Assembly: GCA_030440445.1 (NCBI GenBank)
Contig: CP098528.1
Location: 2,666,001 to 2,730,000 of the forward strand
Length of the DNA: 64,000 bases
Reading direction: 5' to 3'
Source of the DNA: Halomonas sp. KG2
GTDB taxonomy: Bacteria > Pseudomonadota > Gammaproteobacteria > Pseudomonadales > Halomonadaceae
The translations under genes were made by a program, and so were the position numbers. Of this stretch, positions 33,770 through 44,080 are shown one piece after another (position 1 is the stretch's first letter; every line of letters starts with the position of its first letter). The notes under the pieces are model-generated. The model made no database searches. It had not been told where the DNA came from and was given only the letters and a program-made list of their open reading frames with translations.

Positions 33770-34708
33770 CTAAGCACCGCTTTCACGCACGAATTTCAGC
33801 ACCTTATCCAATACGTCAGGCTGCTGTGAGTCTACCCACGTAAGCGACGGCCAACTTCTTAACCACGTAAGCTGCCGCTTAGCGAGCTGGCGAGTTGCTA
33901 TCACGCCACGTTCAATTAACTCGTTTTCGTCGTACTTACCGTCTAAGTGCTCCCATACTTGACGATAGCCAACACTCTTCATTGCTGGCAAGCCAAGATG
34001 GATATCAGTACGTTGTTTGAGGGCGGCTACTTCATCTATCAAGCCCTCAGCCAACATTGTTTTAAAACGCACCGCAATGCGGTTGTGTAGCAATTGGCGA
34101 TCACTAGGGGCTAACGCTATCGACATCACCCGCCAGGGAAAGGTTTCTGGCTGCTGTTCCGCCCATAGCTCACTCATAGGACGCCCACTTACATAATATA
34201 CTTCAAGCGCGCGCATTAAGCGCTGTGGATCATTGGGATGTATGCGCTGCGCTGAATCGGCATCCACTTCAGCCAGCATACGATGAAGTGCTGCCAACCC
34301 TTCATGCTGCCGAATAGCTTCCAACCGTTGACGTATGGCGGTGTCTGCGGCGGGCAAGTTAGCAACGCCTTCCACCAGACGCTTAAAGTAGAGCATCGTC
34401 CCACCAACCAATAATGGCACGCTGCCTGCCGCGCTGATTTGCCGCATCTCCTGCAGCGCATCTTCACGAAAATCAGCGGCCGAATACGGCTCAGACGGAT
34501 CACGAATATCAATCAAACGATGCGGCGCACGCGCCAACTCGGCAGCACTCGGTTTGGCACTACCAATATCCATCCCGCGATATACCATCGCTGAATCGAC
34601 GCTGATCAGCTCATGCCCCAAACGCTCATGCAGGGCCATCGCCGTGTCGGTTTTACCAGCGGCCGTGGGCCCCATCAGAAAAATCGCCCAGGGGCGTGTG
34701 TCAACCAT
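33770..34708 (-). CDS. miaA: tRNA dimethylallyltransferase MiaA
   Basis: MiaA adds the dimethylallyl group to A37 of tRNAs reading UNN codons. The 312-residue protein has the P-loop GPTAAGKT at 13-20, the catalytic region [19 protein letters not shown] and the family segment [16 protein letters not shown]. It follows mutL by 42 bases and precedes hfq. Only a weak AAGAG lies before the ATG. Confidence 0.97.
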   Translation of the reverse strand: MVDTRPWAIFLMGPTAAGKTDTAMALHERLGHELISVDSAMVYRGMDIGSAKPSAAELARAPHRLIDIRDPSEPYSAADFREDALQEMRQISAAGSVPLLVGGTMLYFKRLVEGVANLPAADTAIRQRLEAIRQHEGLAALHRMLAEVDADSAQRIHPNDPQRLMRALEVYYVSGRPMSELWAEQQPETFPWRVMSIALAPSDRQLLHNRIAVRFKTMLAEGLIDEVAALKQRTDIHLGLPAMKSVGYRQVWEHLDGKYDENELIERGVIATRQLAKRQLTWLRSWPSLTWVDSQQPDVLDKVLKFVRESGA

Positions 34709-34750
34709 CTGCTCTTAGCACTCCCTTCGTTGTCTTAACTAACCACGCAG

Positions 34751-36685
34751 CTATTGTCCACGTAAGAACAGGCGGTCGAGTGCTTTCATACTCATTTGCG
34801 TCCACGTTGGACGGCCATGATTGCACTGATCACTTCGCTCAGTGCGCTCCATATCCCGCAGCAAGGCGTTCATTTCATCAATGGTTAAGCGTCTATTTGC
34901 CCGGACACTACCATGGCATGCCATGGTCGACAGCAACTCATGAATGCGTGCTTCAACCTGATGGGTGCGGCCAAACCGCGACAGTTCTTCGAGCATTTGA
35001 CGTATCAGGGCTTCTGGGTCCGCCTGAGCCAACAGGGCTGGCAATTGCCGGACTAACAAGGTTTCCGGCCCCGCCACATCCAGCTCAACGCCTAACTGGG
35101 CAATGGCATCGCGCTCACTTTCAGCGGTTGCCACTTCGGCGCGACTGGCGGCCAAGGAAACTGGCACCAGCAATGGCTGCGTATCAATCCCATTGGCTGC
35201 GGCCAGTTGGCTTTTCATGCGCTCATAAACAATTCGCTCGTGAGCGGCGTGCATGTCTACGAGCACCAACCCTTGAGCGTTTTGCGCCAAAATATAAACA
35301 CCGTGCAACTGCCCAAGCGCAAACCCCAACGGCGGCGCCGAGGTCGCATCGTGCTCAGGCATCGCCTGCGGAGCCTCACGCACTTCTGTCGCTTTTGATG
35401 TATTAATGCTTGGCGCACTCGGCTGCGGCGTTAATAGCGACGCTTCATGATCCGGATGCAGCGCCTGGTAGCCCTGCATAAAACGACGCACTCGCTCTGC
35501 CCCAGGATGGCGCTCAGGCGAGTCTGATAGCGCCATGCCTTGCTGCTGCCAACGGGGAGCGGGCGTTTGAACGTCGGCCTCATTGGTGTTGCCCGTGACA
35601 CCCGCCTCTGCTACTTCACCTTCATGCCCATAGGGCGTGCTCTGCTCTTCTTCAGCAGGCTTAGAAGCAGCAAGGCAGTGGTGCAGGCTAGAGTAAAGGA
35701 AGTCGTGCACCATCCGCCCATCGCGAAACCGCACTTCATGCTTCGTTGGATGTACGTTGACGTCGACGACATCAGGATCAAGCTCCAGATAAAGCACAAA
35801 TACTGGATGACGACCGTTATACAACACGTCGCGATAAGCCTGACGAACAGCATGGGCAACCAACCGGTCACGAACGACGCGACCATTGACAAAAAAGTAC
35901 TGCTGATCCGCCTGAGAACGAGAGTGCGTGGGCAAGCCAACCCAGCCACTGATACGTAACCCACCCGCTTCACGCTCAATGTAGCGAGCATGCTCAATAA
36001 AGTTTTTACCCAATAGAGAAGCAATACGCCGCTCGCGTGCGGCTGGCGTCACTCCTGGTGGCAATTGATGCACCACTTTCTGGTTATGACGCAGTACCCA
36101 AGCTACGTCGTAGCGGGATAACGCCTGGCGACGAAAAGCTTCTTCAACATGGGCAAATTCTGTTTTTTCGGTGCGTAAAAATTTGCGCCGCGCGGGGGTA
36201 TTAAAAAATAGATCCCGTACCGCGACACTGGTACCACGGGGGTGTGGCGCAGGCGTTACCCGCGCCTCCATACCACGCCCCTCAGCGACGACTCGCCACC
36301 CTTGGCGGGGGTCCTCTTCAGCATTAGAGATCAGCTCCAGTCGTGAGACAGAACTGATCGAGGCCAACGCTTCGCCACGAAAGCCCAGCGAGCTCACGCC
36401 CTCTAGATCTTCCAGGCTATTGATTTTGCTGGTCGCATGGCGAGCAAGCGCCAGGGGCAAATCCTGTTCACCAATACCAATACCATCGTCGCGCACTTTA
36501 ATAAGCCGAGCGCCGCCTTGCTCTATCTCCACTTCAACTCGCTGGCTGCCAGCATCAATGGCGTTCTCAATCAGTTCCTTTGTCACTGACGAAGGGCGTT
36601 CGACAACTTCCCCCGCGGCAATTTGGTTTGCCAGACGAGGATCAAGTACATGAATGCGCGTAGGCGAAGAGCTCAATTCAGACAA
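34751..36685 (-). CDS. mutL: DNA mismatch repair protein MutL
   Basis: MutL couples mismatch recognition by MutS to strand incision. The 644 residues show the GHKL ATPase N-terminus ([30 protein letters not shown]), a long disordered linker (about 342-455) and a C-terminal dimerisation domain. There the metal-binding motif D-M-H-A-x2-E-x4-E at 477-488 and the ACHGSVRA and CNHGRP motifs indicate an active endonuclease, as in bacteria lacking MutH. The first motif residue pair is DM rather than the usual DQ. The start is TTG with GAGGTG five bases upstream; no ATG lies before the conserved N-terminus. Confidence 0.97.
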   Translation of the reverse strand: MSELSSSPTRIHVLDPRLANQIAAGEVVERPSSVTKELIENAIDAGSQRVEVEIEQGGARLIKVRDDGIGIGEQDLPLALARHATSKINSLEDLEGVSSLGFRGEALASISSVSRLELISNAEEDPRQGWRVVAEGRGMEARVTPAPHPRGTSVAVRDLFFNTPARRKFLRTEKTEFAHVEEAFRRQALSRYDVAWVLRHNQKVVHQLPPGVTPAARERRIASLLGKNFIEHARYIEREAGGLRISGWVGLPTHSRSQADQQYFFVNGRVVRDRLVAHAVRQAYRDVLYNGRHPVFVLYLELDPDVVDVNVHPTKHEVRFRDGRMVHDFLYSSLHHCLAASKPAEEEQSTPYGHEGEVAEAGVTGNTNEADVQTPAPRWQQQGMALSDSPERHPGAERVRRFMQGYQALHPDHEASLLTPQPSAPSINTSKATEVREAPQAMPEHDATSAPPLGFALGQLHGVYILAQNAQGLVLVDMHAAHERIVYERMKSQLAAANGIDTQPLLVPVSLAASRAEVATAESERDAIAQLGVELDVAGPETLLVRQLPALLAQADPEALIRQMLEELSRFGRTHQVEARIHELLSTMACHGSVRANRRLTIDEMNALLRDMERTERSDQCNHGRPTWTQMSMKALDRLFLRGQ

Positions 36686-36707
36686 CCGTCACCTCAGAAA
36701 CTTATGA

Positions 36708-38195
36708 TCATGAACGTGGAATACGTAGCACTTGGCCAACACGGATAACGTCACCGTTAATATCGTTGACCTGCTTCAACTGATTCACTGGCACACCATG
36801 GCGTACGGCAATCGCTGACAATGTATCTCCCGATTGGATACGGTACTCGTTACCGCTAGGACGACGCTGATTGTCACGCTGCCACGCCAATAGACTTGCT
36901 GGCGGCGGATTACGCTCGAAGTGGTCACGTAAACCATTGAAAATAGCCGTTGACAGCCCACGCTGATGGACCGGATCCCTCAGGCGACGCTCTTCATCAG
37001 GGTTAGAAATAAAGCCGACTTCGATAAGTAGCGACGGAATATCGGGCGATTTCAGCACCATGAAACCGGCTTGTTCAACACGAGACTTATGGAGACGGTT
37101 GATACGGCCTAATTGGTCGAGCACTTGGCCACCAATCGACAGCGAATCGTTTAACGTTGCCGTCATCGTGAGATCTAGCAACACACCTCGCAGCACTTGG
37201 TCTTTGTCACGCAAAGAAAGGCTGCCGTCAACACCACCAATCAAGTCGGAGCGGTTTTCGCTATCCGCCAGCCATTGGGCAGTTTCAGACGTTGCACCTC
37301 GCTGGGAAAGTGCATAAACAGAACTCCCCTGGGGCCGCGGACTGGAAAACGCATCGGCATGTATCGATACAAAAAAGTCGGCTTTCTGATCCCGAGCAAG
37401 CTGGGTACGCTGACGAAGACCCAAGTAGTAATCACCATCGCGAATAAGTACCGCCTTAAAGCCGCGCGTACCGTTTACCTCTGCAGCAAGGCGTCGTGCA
37501 ATTTCCAGTACTACATCTTTCTCACGTGTTCCAGAAGGACCTATCGCGCCAGGATCTTCGCCGCCATGCCCAGCATCAACAGCAATAATAATATCCCGCT
37601 GCGGATGCGGTTGAGCTGGCTGAACCGTAGTAGTCGTTGGCGGCACTATCTCTTCAGCGACCACTTGCCCTGGTGACTGCTCCTGTGCCTGAGCCTGAGT
37701 ATTAGCTCTTTGGGCAAGGATTTCTTGATCGCGAATCATCGCCTCTATCGGATCAATGGGGTTTTCGACCGCACTCTCGCCAGGATACTCAAGATCGACC
37801 ACCAAACGATGCCCATACTGGTCGTTGGGTGGCAATGAAAAGTGACGTGGGGATATGTCACGGTTAAGCTCCAGAACAACGCGAAGTCCGCCACCATCCC
37901 GAACCCCCGTTCGTACTTCATCAATGGCGCTCCCATCCAATGGCAGCGTAGATACATCGGTGTCTAGGTAGCTTTCATCAAGATCAATGACTAACCGTGA
38001 CGGGTTCTCAAGGGAAAATACATTAGCGTTTGCGGCTGCCGTCAAATCAAACACCAAACGCGCATGATCAGGAGCCGCCCACAAACGCATGCTCTCTACC
38101 GTTGCCGCTTGTAGCGATGACACGCCTGCCACCATAAGAACACAGCCAAACGACATATTGCGTGCCAGATAGTTTAGTGCGCTGTTTATAGCCAT
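36708..38195 (-). CDS. amiB: N-acetylmuramoyl-L-alanine amidase (AmiB/AmiC type) with LysM domain
   Basis: This periplasmic zinc amidase cleaves peptide side chains from peptidoglycan during daughter-cell separation. The 495-residue protein has a signal peptide (about 1-30), an AMIN septal-targeting domain (about 33-135), a linker, an Amidase_3 domain (about 200-425) with zinc ligands in VDAGHGGEDPG, the GTREKDVVLEIA glutamate, VSIHADAF and LIEVGFISNP, and a C-terminal LysM domain (about 448-493). The LysM points to the AmiB branch, as in the Pseudomonas gene at this position. It overlaps tsaE by 10 bases. Confidence 0.95.
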   Translation of the reverse strand: MAINSALNYLARNMSFGCVLMVAGVSSLQAATVESMRLWAAPDHARLVFDLTAAANANVFSLENPSRLVIDLDESYLDTDVSTLPLDGSAIDEVRTGVRDGGGLRVVLELNRDISPRHFSLPPNDQYGHRLVVDLEYPGESAVENPIDPIEAMIRDQEILAQRANTQAQAQEQSPGQVVAEEIVPPTTTTVQPAQPHPQRDIIIAVDAGHGGEDPGAIGPSGTREKDVVLEIARRLAAEVNGTRGFKAVLIRDGDYYLGLRQRTQLARDQKADFFVSIHADAFSSPRPQGSSVYALSQRGATSETAQWLADSENRSDLIGGVDGSLSLRDKDQVLRGVLLDLTMTATLNDSLSIGGQVLDQLGRINRLHKSRVEQAGFMVLKSPDIPSLLIEVGFISNPDEERRLRDPVHQRGLSTAIFNGLRDHFERNPPPASLLAWQRDNQRRPSGNEYRIQSGDTLSAIAVRHGVPVNQLKQVNDINGDVIRVGQVLRIPRS

Positions 38196-38683
38196 TGAAT
38201 CACACCACTTTCAAGCTTTTCACTGCCATGCTTGCTAACCATCTCGCTGATCACCCGTTCACCCAAGTCAGTTTCTGCGGTTAGCGTAACCAAGCGACCA
38301 GGATCAGCCACCTCCAGCGCCACTCGCAAATCAGGCGCGGGGAGCCAACCCTTACCTCGGCTCGGCCACTCAATTAAACAGAGAGCGTCATCGGCAAGTA
38401 CATCTCGCCCACCGATAAACTCAAGCTCTTCTGGGTCTGCTAAACGATACAAATCTAAATGATAAATGCGCTGCGCCCCCAGCTCGTAGGGCTCCACCAG
38501 AGTATAAGTAGGACTTTTAACCGCCCCCTGGTAGCCATAAGCGCGCAATATACCACGCGTCAATGTTGTTTTTCCTGCGCCTAAGTCGCCCTCTAAATAA
38601 ACGCGCCCGTGACCTTGCAGCGCCTGCCCTAGTGCCTCACCAAAGGCAACGTGAGACACTTCATTATTCAATTGCACTTGCAT
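38186..38683 (-). CDS. tsaE: tRNA threonylcarbamoyladenosine biosynthesis ATPase TsaE
   Basis: TsaE is the ATPase partner of TsaB and TsaD in making the t6A37 modification of ANN-decoding tRNAs. The protein has the P-loop GDLGAGKTT, then VKSPTYTLVEPY and YHLDLYRLADPEELEF, nearly invariant in the family. I prefer the ATG at 38683 (165 residues), which has AAGG eight bases before it. A GTG at 38698, five codons upstream and overlapping the nnr stop as GTGA, is a possible alternative but has no ribosome site. It overlaps amiB at the other end. Confidence 0.95.
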   Translation of the reverse strand: MQVQLNNEVSHVAFGEALGQALQGHGRVYLEGDLGAGKTTLTRGILRAYGYQGAVKSPTYTLVEPYELGAQRIYHLDLYRLADPEELEFIGGRDVLADDALCLIEWPSRGKGWLPAPDLRVALEVADPGRLVTLTAETDLGERVISEMVSKHGSEKLESGVIQWL

Positions 38684-38694
38684 GTAGGCCGCCT

Positions 38695-40188
38695 TCACGG
38701 GTTAATTAACACTCGTGCATAGGATGCCAGATCACTTGCCAGCAAGCCACGCTCACCCGTTGCTTTAGCCGCTTCATCGCCCGCCAGTGCATGCACCATC
38801 ACCCCAAGCCATGCTCCGCGCTCCATATTGTCGTTCTGAGCAACCAGTGTACCTAGCATCCCACTCAGCACATCCCCCATGCCGCCGCTAGCCATACCCG
38901 GATTGCCATAAGGGCATATTACTAACCCACTGGGGCCAGCCACTAAGCTACCCGCCCCCTTTAAAATCACGACGCCGCCCCGTGCTCGCTGCAAGGCTCG
39001 GGCAGCCGCTGGGCGATCTGCTTGAATATCTGCGACGGAACAGCCTAGCAACCGAGCCGCCTCACCCGGGTGCGGTGTTAATACCCAATTATCACGGCGC
39101 TCATCAGGCCAGCGACTGGCCAACAGGTTGAGTGCGTCCGCATCAACAATTAACGGCACGTCTACTTGCAAGGCACTCTGCAATATCGCTTGCCCCCAGG
39201 CTTCTTGCCCCAGCCCCGGCCCAACAACGATTACATCTGCCTGGCAAGGCAGCTGGCTCGCATCGGCGCCACCGCGAACACCATGGGCCATTACCTCAGG
39301 GCAGCGCATCAAACTAGCAGTCACATGCTCAGGTGCCGTTGCCAAGCTGACCTTACCGGCGCCTAAACGCGCGGCCGCTTGAGAAGCGAGCAACGCCGCA
39401 CCACCAAACCCTGGCGCACCTCCCATTACCACGACATGCCCCAGATCACCTTTATGGCTGATACGGGAGCGCGGCGTGAATACCTCACCCAAAAGTTCAT
39501 CGTCCAAACGCCATGCGCTGGGCGGTATATCAAAAAACGCTTGCGCCTTGACGCCTAATGGACGGAAGTCAATTTCGCCGGTATAAGCAGGTGCATCGCC
39601 AGTATGCAGGCCAATCTTGTCGCCTATAAACGTCACCGTGCAGGTTGCATTGACGGCCAGCCCCATGACGGCACCCGTGTCTGCCGAGATACCAGAGGGA
39701 ATATCCAACGCCAATACCGGCTGATGCGACGTATTGATCTCTTCAATCACCGGCCTTATGTCTCCGGCAACATCACCCGACAGCCCGGTACCGAGCAGTG
39801 CATCAACAATCACCTCCCCCGCCAAGGTGGTACTTGACTGCCACTGGTCCAAACCAACACCCGCCGCCGATGCCAGCTCGGCAGCGCGAGCAACATCCCC
39901 CGTCAACGCCTCTAAAGGCCTAAGTGATATGCGCTGCACTTTAAGCCCGGACTGCATGGCCAACGCCGCAAGTACATGGCCATCACCACCGTTATTACCG
40001 CTACCACAAAGCACTGTCACGCTTCGTGCATGCGGCCAGCGGGAGCGGAAACTGTGCCATGCGCTGGAGGCTGCTCGCTGCATCAAGGCAAAACTTTCAA
40101 TGCCGCCGGCAATCGTACGCCGATCAAGCTCACGCACCTGAGCCGCTGTATAAAGGGGGCGTAGCGAGGAAGTACTTAACGTGGGCAC
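38695..40188 (-). CDS. nnr: Bifunctional NAD(P)H-hydrate epimerase / dehydratase Nnr
   Basis: Nnr repairs hydrated, inactive NADH and NADPH. The 497-residue fusion has an N-terminal YjeF epimerase domain (about 1-220) with CGSGNNGGDGHV and LDIPSGISADTG, and a C-terminal ribokinase-like dehydratase domain (about 230-497) with LTPHPGEAARLLG and NPGMASGGMGDVLSG. The start is GTG at 40188 with AAGGAGA four bases upstream. It is first of the nnr-tsaE-amiB-mutL-miaA-hfq run, divergent from queG. Confidence 0.96.
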   Translation of the reverse strand: MPTLSTSSLRPLYTAAQVRELDRRTIAGGIESFALMQRAASSAWHSFRSRWPHARSVTVLCGSGNNGGDGHVLAALAMQSGLKVQRISLRPLEALTGDVARAAELASAAGVGLDQWQSSTTLAGEVIVDALLGTGLSGDVAGDIRPVIEEINTSHQPVLALDIPSGISADTGAVMGLAVNATCTVTFIGDKIGLHTGDAPAYTGEIDFRPLGVKAQAFFDIPPSAWRLDDELLGEVFTPRSRISHKGDLGHVVVMGGAPGFGGAALLASQAAARLGAGKVSLATAPEHVTASLMRCPEVMAHGVRGGADASQLPCQADVIVVGPGLGQEAWGQAILQSALQVDVPLIVDADALNLLASRWPDERRDNWVLTPHPGEAARLLGCSVADIQADRPAAARALQRARGGVVILKGAGSLVAGPSGLVICPYGNPGMASGGMGDVLSGMLGTLVAQNDNMERGAWLGVMVHALAGDEAAKATGERGLLASDLASYARVLINP

Positions 40189-40242
40189 GATCTCTCCTTA
40201 ATCTGGTGACAGTTGGGCACTAGTAGGTTGATAACCACTTAT

Positions 40243-40270
40243 GCGTTAGCATAGCGCGCTTAACGCGCTA
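40243..40270. promoter_or_regulatory. Alternative hairpins upstream of queG
   Basis: In the 95-base nnr/queG divergent region, TAGCGCG (40252-40258) can pair with CGCGCTA (40264-40270), or GCGTTA (40243-40248) with TAACGC (40261-40266). The two pairings exclude each other. The structure sits 14 bases before the queG ATG, which has no clear ribosome site, so it may affect translation. This is inference only. Confidence 0.35.
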
Positions 40271-40283
40271 CCGTTGATTTACC

Positions 40284-41396
40284 ATGCAAAACTCCACCAC
40301 CTTTTCACTATCTGATGATGACTTAACGCGTCTTGCGACCCTAATCAAAACATGGGGTCGAGAGTTAGGTTTTCAGCAAGTAGGTATTACAGACACTCAG
40401 CTAGCAGCTCATGAAAAACACCTAGCTACTTGGCTTGAAAAAGGGCACCACGGTGACATGAGCTTTATGGCGAAACATGGTACCAAGCGCACCCGCCCGG
40501 AGGAGCTTGAACCCGGCACCCAGCGAGTTATCAGCGTGCGCATGGACTACTTACCCGCTGAAGTAGAAAGCACAAAAGTGCTGGGCCAACCTAGCCGTGC
40601 CTATGTCTCACGCTACGCACTGGGGCGCGACTATCATAAATTAATGCGCAAACGTTTGGCGCAACTCGCTAAAAAAATCGAGCAACAAGTCGGCGCGTTT
40701 GGTTATCGCGCCTTTGTAGACTCAGCGCCCGTTATGGAGCGCGCCTTAGCGCAAAAAGCAGGCCTTGGCTGGTTTGGTAAAAATGCCATGCTACTCAACC
40801 CCAAGGCGGGCTCACTTTTTTTCCTCGGCGAGCTGTATACCGACTTGCCGCTGCCTATCGATGCACCGTTTACTCATGAGCACTGTGGCAGCTGTAGCGC
40901 CTGTCGCACCGCCTGCCCAACCGGTGCCATTGTCGATGACAAGGTCGTCGACTCGCGCAAATGCATTTCTTATCTCACTATTGAACTGCATGGCGCGATA
41001 CCCACTGAGTTTCGCCGCGCCATGGGTAACCGTATTTACGGTTGCGACGACTGCCAGTTGGTGTGTCCTTTCACTCGCTTCACCCGCGTTACCCAGGAAG
41101 ATGACTTTGCGCCGCGCCATGACCTTGACCGCGCCGACCTCGTTAACCTATTTGCCTGGGGCGAAGACGAATTTTTGGATAAAACAGCGGGCAGTCCCAT
41201 ACGGCGTATTGGCTACGAACGCTGGCTGCGCAATCTCGCCATCGGCCTGGGCAATGCCCCCTGGAGTCGCGCGGTAGAGGCCGCCTTGTGGGCAAGAAGA
41301 GCCTATCCCAGCAGTTTAGTGCGTGAGCACGTGGCTTGGGCGCTTGAGGAGCAGCGCCTCAAGCGCGGTGCGAAAATTGCCACTGACGGCGCTTAG
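40284..41396 (+). CDS. queG: Epoxyqueuosine reductase QueG
   Basis: QueG is a cobalamin-dependent iron-sulfur enzyme that makes queuosine in tRNA from epoxyqueuosine. The 370-residue protein has the catalytic aspartate region FVDSAPVMERALAQKAGLGW (about 144-163) and eight cysteines for two 4Fe-4S clusters at 201, 204, 207, 211, 227, 254, 257 and 261, in CGSCSACRTACPTG and YGCDDCQLVCP. Its need for a cobalamin cofactor connects it loosely with cobO in this window. It converges on orn with only 18 bases between stops and no terminator hairpin seen. Confidence 0.96.
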   Translation: MQNSTTFSLSDDDLTRLATLIKTWGRELGFQQVGITDTQLAAHEKHLATWLEKGHHGDMSFMAKHGTKRTRPEELEPGTQRVISVRMDYLPAEVESTKVLGQPSRAYVSRYALGRDYHKLMRKRLAQLAKKIEQQVGAFGYRAFVDSAPVMERALAQKAGLGWFGKNAMLLNPKAGSLFFLGELYTDLPLPIDAPFTHEHCGSCSACRTACPTGAIVDDKVVDSRKCISYLTIELHGAIPTEFRRAMGNRIYGCDDCQLVCPFTRFTRVTQEDDFAPRHDLDRADLVNLFAWGEDEFLDKTAGSPIRRIGYERWLRNLAIGLGNAPWSRAVEAALWARRAYPSSLVREHVAWALEEQRLKRGAKIATDGA

Positions 41397-41414
41397 CCAC
41401 TTTTCTAAACGACC

Positions 41415-42008
41415 TTACTCCTCTTCGTCTGTTACCGTTTCGAGGCGTAAGAACGTACTGCGATAGTGAGCCAACTCGGCAATCGACTCCTTGATGTCAT
41501 CCATCGCCAGATGGACATTCTGCTTTTTAAATCCTACTAAGGCACCTGGATTCCAGCGTTTTGCCAACTCCTTAACGGTCGATACGTCCAAATTACGGTA
41601 ATGGAAAAACGCCCAAAGATCCGGCATTTCACGCTCAAGGAAACGCCGGTCCTGGTGAATGCTATTGCCACACATAGGCGATGAGCCAGCGACCACATAG
41701 TGGCGAAGAAAATCGAGCGTTTGCTGCTCGGCCTCAGCGGTAGTCACAGTGCTCGCTTTGACGCGCGCAACCAGCCCGCTCTCCCCGTGGGTCTTCTGAT
41801 TCCAGTCATCCATTTGTGCCAGTTGGCTATCAGGCTGCTTCACCGCAATCACCGGCCCTTCCGCCACGACGTTTAAATCGGCATCGGTAATCAATGTGGC
41901 CACTTCAATGATGCGCTCTTTGTTTGGATCCAGACCGGTCATTTCCAAGTCTATCCACACTAGCAAATCATCTCGCGGGGTGGCGTTGTCAGCAGTTTGC
42001 TCGCTCAT
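41415..42008 (-). CDS. orn: Oligoribonuclease
   Basis: Orn is the 3'-5' exonuclease that finishes RNA decay by degrading dinucleotides, including pGpG from cyclic di-GMP. The 197-residue protein has the DEDDh motifs [10 protein letters not shown], the middle aspartates in DFLRHYV, and HQDRRFL and [10 protein letters not shown]. The ATG at 42008 has AAGGA nine bases upstream; an ATG three codons earlier touches that ribosome site and is unlikely. It is divergent from rsgA across 146 bases. Confidence 0.97.
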   Translation of the reverse strand: MSEQTADNATPRDDLLVWIDLEMTGLDPNKERIIEVATLITDADLNVVAEGPVIAVKQPDSQLAQMDDWNQKTHGESGLVARVKASTVTTAEAEQQTLDFLRHYVVAGSSPMCGNSIHQDRRFLEREMPDLWAFFHYRNLDVSTVKELAKRWNPGALVGFKKQNVHLAMDDIKESIAELAHYRSTFLRLETVTDEEE

Positions 42009-42154
42009 TACATTCATTCCTTGACCAGTACCGCCACTTAATACGGCGATTAGAGTTAAAGTGTGGCTTATATTGCCTTAACCAGCACCCAATACAGGAC
42101 AGTAGACTGCCCAGGTGAGTACAATGCCACTATTGTACCGAGCATCAGGTGGTC

Positions 42155-43174
42155 ATGAGCAAACGTAAATTAAGTCGCCAGCAACAGTGGCGAGTCGATA
42201 AAGTCCAAGCGGAACGTGCCCAACGTGCTGAAAAGCGTGATGTGAAAGACGCTGAAAAACTTGCCGCTGGCGAATATGGTGCCGAACAGCCAGGCCGAGT
42301 TATGGCTCACTTCGGGCGAACACTAGAAGTGCGCGATGCTGACGGTACGCCCGTGCGTTGCCACCTTCGTGCCAACCTTGATGGTTTGGTCACCGGCGAC
42401 CGGGTGATTTGGCGAGCAGGCCAGGATGGCTCTGGCGTCGTCGTGGCCCGCGAGGAGCGCGACAGCGTACTAAAGCGCCCAGACCCGCGGGGCCAGCTTA
42501 AGCCTGTGGCGGCCAACATTGATCAATTGCTGATCGTCTTTGCGGTAGAACCCGCTCCTCACCCCAATCTGATTGACCGTTACCTGGTTGCTGCCGAAGC
42601 AACAGGTATTGCCCCCGTGCTGGTGCTCAACAAAACCGACTTACTACCAGAAGACGGTGGTAAATTGGGAGAATTGCTTGAGCGCTACCACTCTCTGGGC
42701 TACACCGTGGTGCGCACTACCACTGCTAATGAAGCAGGCTTAGATGATCTACGCCAGCAGCTTGAAGGGCGAACATCTGTGTTTGTCGGCCAGAGTGGCG
42801 TGGGCAAATCATCGCTGATTGATCTTCTGCTCCCCGATGAAACTTTGCGCATTGGCGCTCTGTCAGAAGATTCGCGTAAAGGCACCCACACCACCACCAC
42901 CGCTCGGCTTTATGCGATGAGTAGTGACGAAGTGACTGACGGCGAGCTCATTGATTCACCGGGTATTCGCGAGTTCGGCTTGATCCATCTTGATGAACAG
43001 GAAGTTACCGATGGATTTATTGAGTTTCATCCGTTCATTGGCCATTGCCGCTTCCGAGATTGCCGCCACCGCAACGAGCCAGGCTGCGCTTTACTAGAAG
43101 CCGTCGAGGCAGGCAAGATTCATCCAGAACGCTTTGCCAGCTATCGGCGCATTCTCGATAGCTTAAACGCATAA
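42155..43174 (+). CDS. rsgA: Small ribosomal subunit biogenesis GTPase RsgA
   Basis: RsgA is a late-stage 30S assembly GTPase. The 339-residue protein has a basic N-terminus (MSKRKLSRQQQWRV), an OB-fold domain, a circularly permuted GTPase domain with the order G4 (NKTDLL), G1 (GQSGVGKSS), G3 (DSPGIREF), and a C-terminal zinc finger with CRFRDCRH and GCAL. The ATG at 42155 has AGGTGG a few bases upstream; a GTG two codons earlier is less likely. orn/rsgA divergence is conserved in Pseudomonas. Confidence 0.97.
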   Translation: MSKRKLSRQQQWRVDKVQAERAQRAEKRDVKDAEKLAAGEYGAEQPGRVMAHFGRTLEVRDADGTPVRCHLRANLDGLVTGDRVIWRAGQDGSGVVVAREERDSVLKRPDPRGQLKPVAANIDQLLIVFAVEPAPHPNLIDRYLVAAEATGIAPVLVLNKTDLLPEDGGKLGELLERYHSLGYTVVRTTTANEAGLDDLRQQLEGRTSVFVGQSGVGKSSLIDLLLPDETLRIGALSEDSRKGTHTTTTARLYAMSSDEVTDGELIDSPGIREFGLIHLDEQEVTDGFIEFHPFIGHCRFRDCRHRNEPGCALLEAVEAGKIHPERFASYRRILDSLNA

Positions 43175-43227
43175 TTTTTATTAGCTAGATGCCTGATATA
43201 TCAATTGCTAAGCATAGGGAGCTGTCA

Positions 43228-44070
43228 ATGAGCACCGCTAGCCATTCATCGGAAACCAACCTACTGCCGCTGATTGTTGAGCCCGAGCAGCTTCAAGAAC
43301 ACCTGGATAATCCACAGCTGCTGATTATCGATGTGCCAGTGAATGGCGATAGCTATCGCCAAGGCCATGTACCGGGTGCTATTTATCTTGATTTTCGCTA
43401 CCTAATGCGTGGCGAAGGGCCGGTACCCAACGATGTGCCGAGCACTGAATTTCTCTCACGACTGTTCAGCGCACTTGGCCTAACCCGGGATACTCACGTC
43501 GTCGCTTATGATGATGAGGGCGGCGGCTGGGCGGCACGACTGCTATGGACACTGGAGCTAATCGGCCACACCCGCTACTCCTATTTGAATGGCGGCATCC
43601 ATGCCTGGAGAGATTCCGGCTTGGCAGAAAGCACTGAATCCACCGCACCAACACCAAGCGAGTACCGAGCGGAGATCTTAAACCCGCACGCCTTAATCAC
43701 CTGCGACGAAATCAAACAAAAGCTCGCAGATAAACAGTTCGCCGTTTGGGATGCTCGCTCTAAAGGCGAGTTTGATGGTGAAAAAGGCAACAATAAGTAC
43801 CTTGGTCATATTCCGGGAGCGGTCAACATGGACTGGCTCAACGCCATGGATCGCAATCGCGCACTTCGCATCCGCGATTACGCTGAGCTAATGACCGAAC
43901 TAGGTGCACTCGGCCTAACGCCCGATATGGAAATTGCTACTCACTGCCAAAGCCATCACCGCAGCAGCTTCACGTGGTTAGTCGGGAAAGCGCTGGGTTT
44001 TAATATACGTGGTTATGCGGGCTCTTGGGGCGAATGGGGCAACCGCGACGACACACCGATTGAGAAGTGA
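43228..44070 (+). CDS. rhdA: Thiosulfate sulfurtransferase (rhodanese) of RhdA type
   Basis: Rhodaneses move sulfane sulfur from a donor to a thiophilic acceptor. The 280-residue protein has two rhodanese domains; the N-terminal one (about 15-130) lacks the catalytic cysteine and the C-terminal one has C240 in HCQSHHRSS. The Azotobacter RhdA active loop is remembered as HCQTHHRS, so this belongs to that subtype with an unusual His-rich loop. GGGAG lies six bases before the ATG; 13 upstream codons in frame are not conserved. The gene precedes psd as in Pseudomonas. Confidence 0.93.
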   Translation: MSTASHSSETNLLPLIVEPEQLQEHLDNPQLLIIDVPVNGDSYRQGHVPGAIYLDFRYLMRGEGPVPNDVPSTEFLSRLFSALGLTRDTHVVAYDDEGGGWAARLLWTLELIGHTRYSYLNGGIHAWRDSGLAESTESTAPTPSEYRAEILNPHALITCDEIKQKLADKQFAVWDARSKGEFDGEKGNNKYLGHIPGAVNMDWLNAMDRNRALRIRDYAELMTELGALGLTPDMEIATHCQSHHRSSFTWLVGKALGFNIRGYAGSWGEWGNRDDTPIEK

Positions 44071-44080
44071 AGATACGACT

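Noticed and set aside
34696..35406. A 236-codon open frame on the plus strand opposite mutL
   Set aside because: It lies wholly antisense to clearly conserved mutL and miaA sequence and is rich in Ala, Pro, His and Arg, as expected from the shadow of a coding strand. No family signature or ribosome site supports it.
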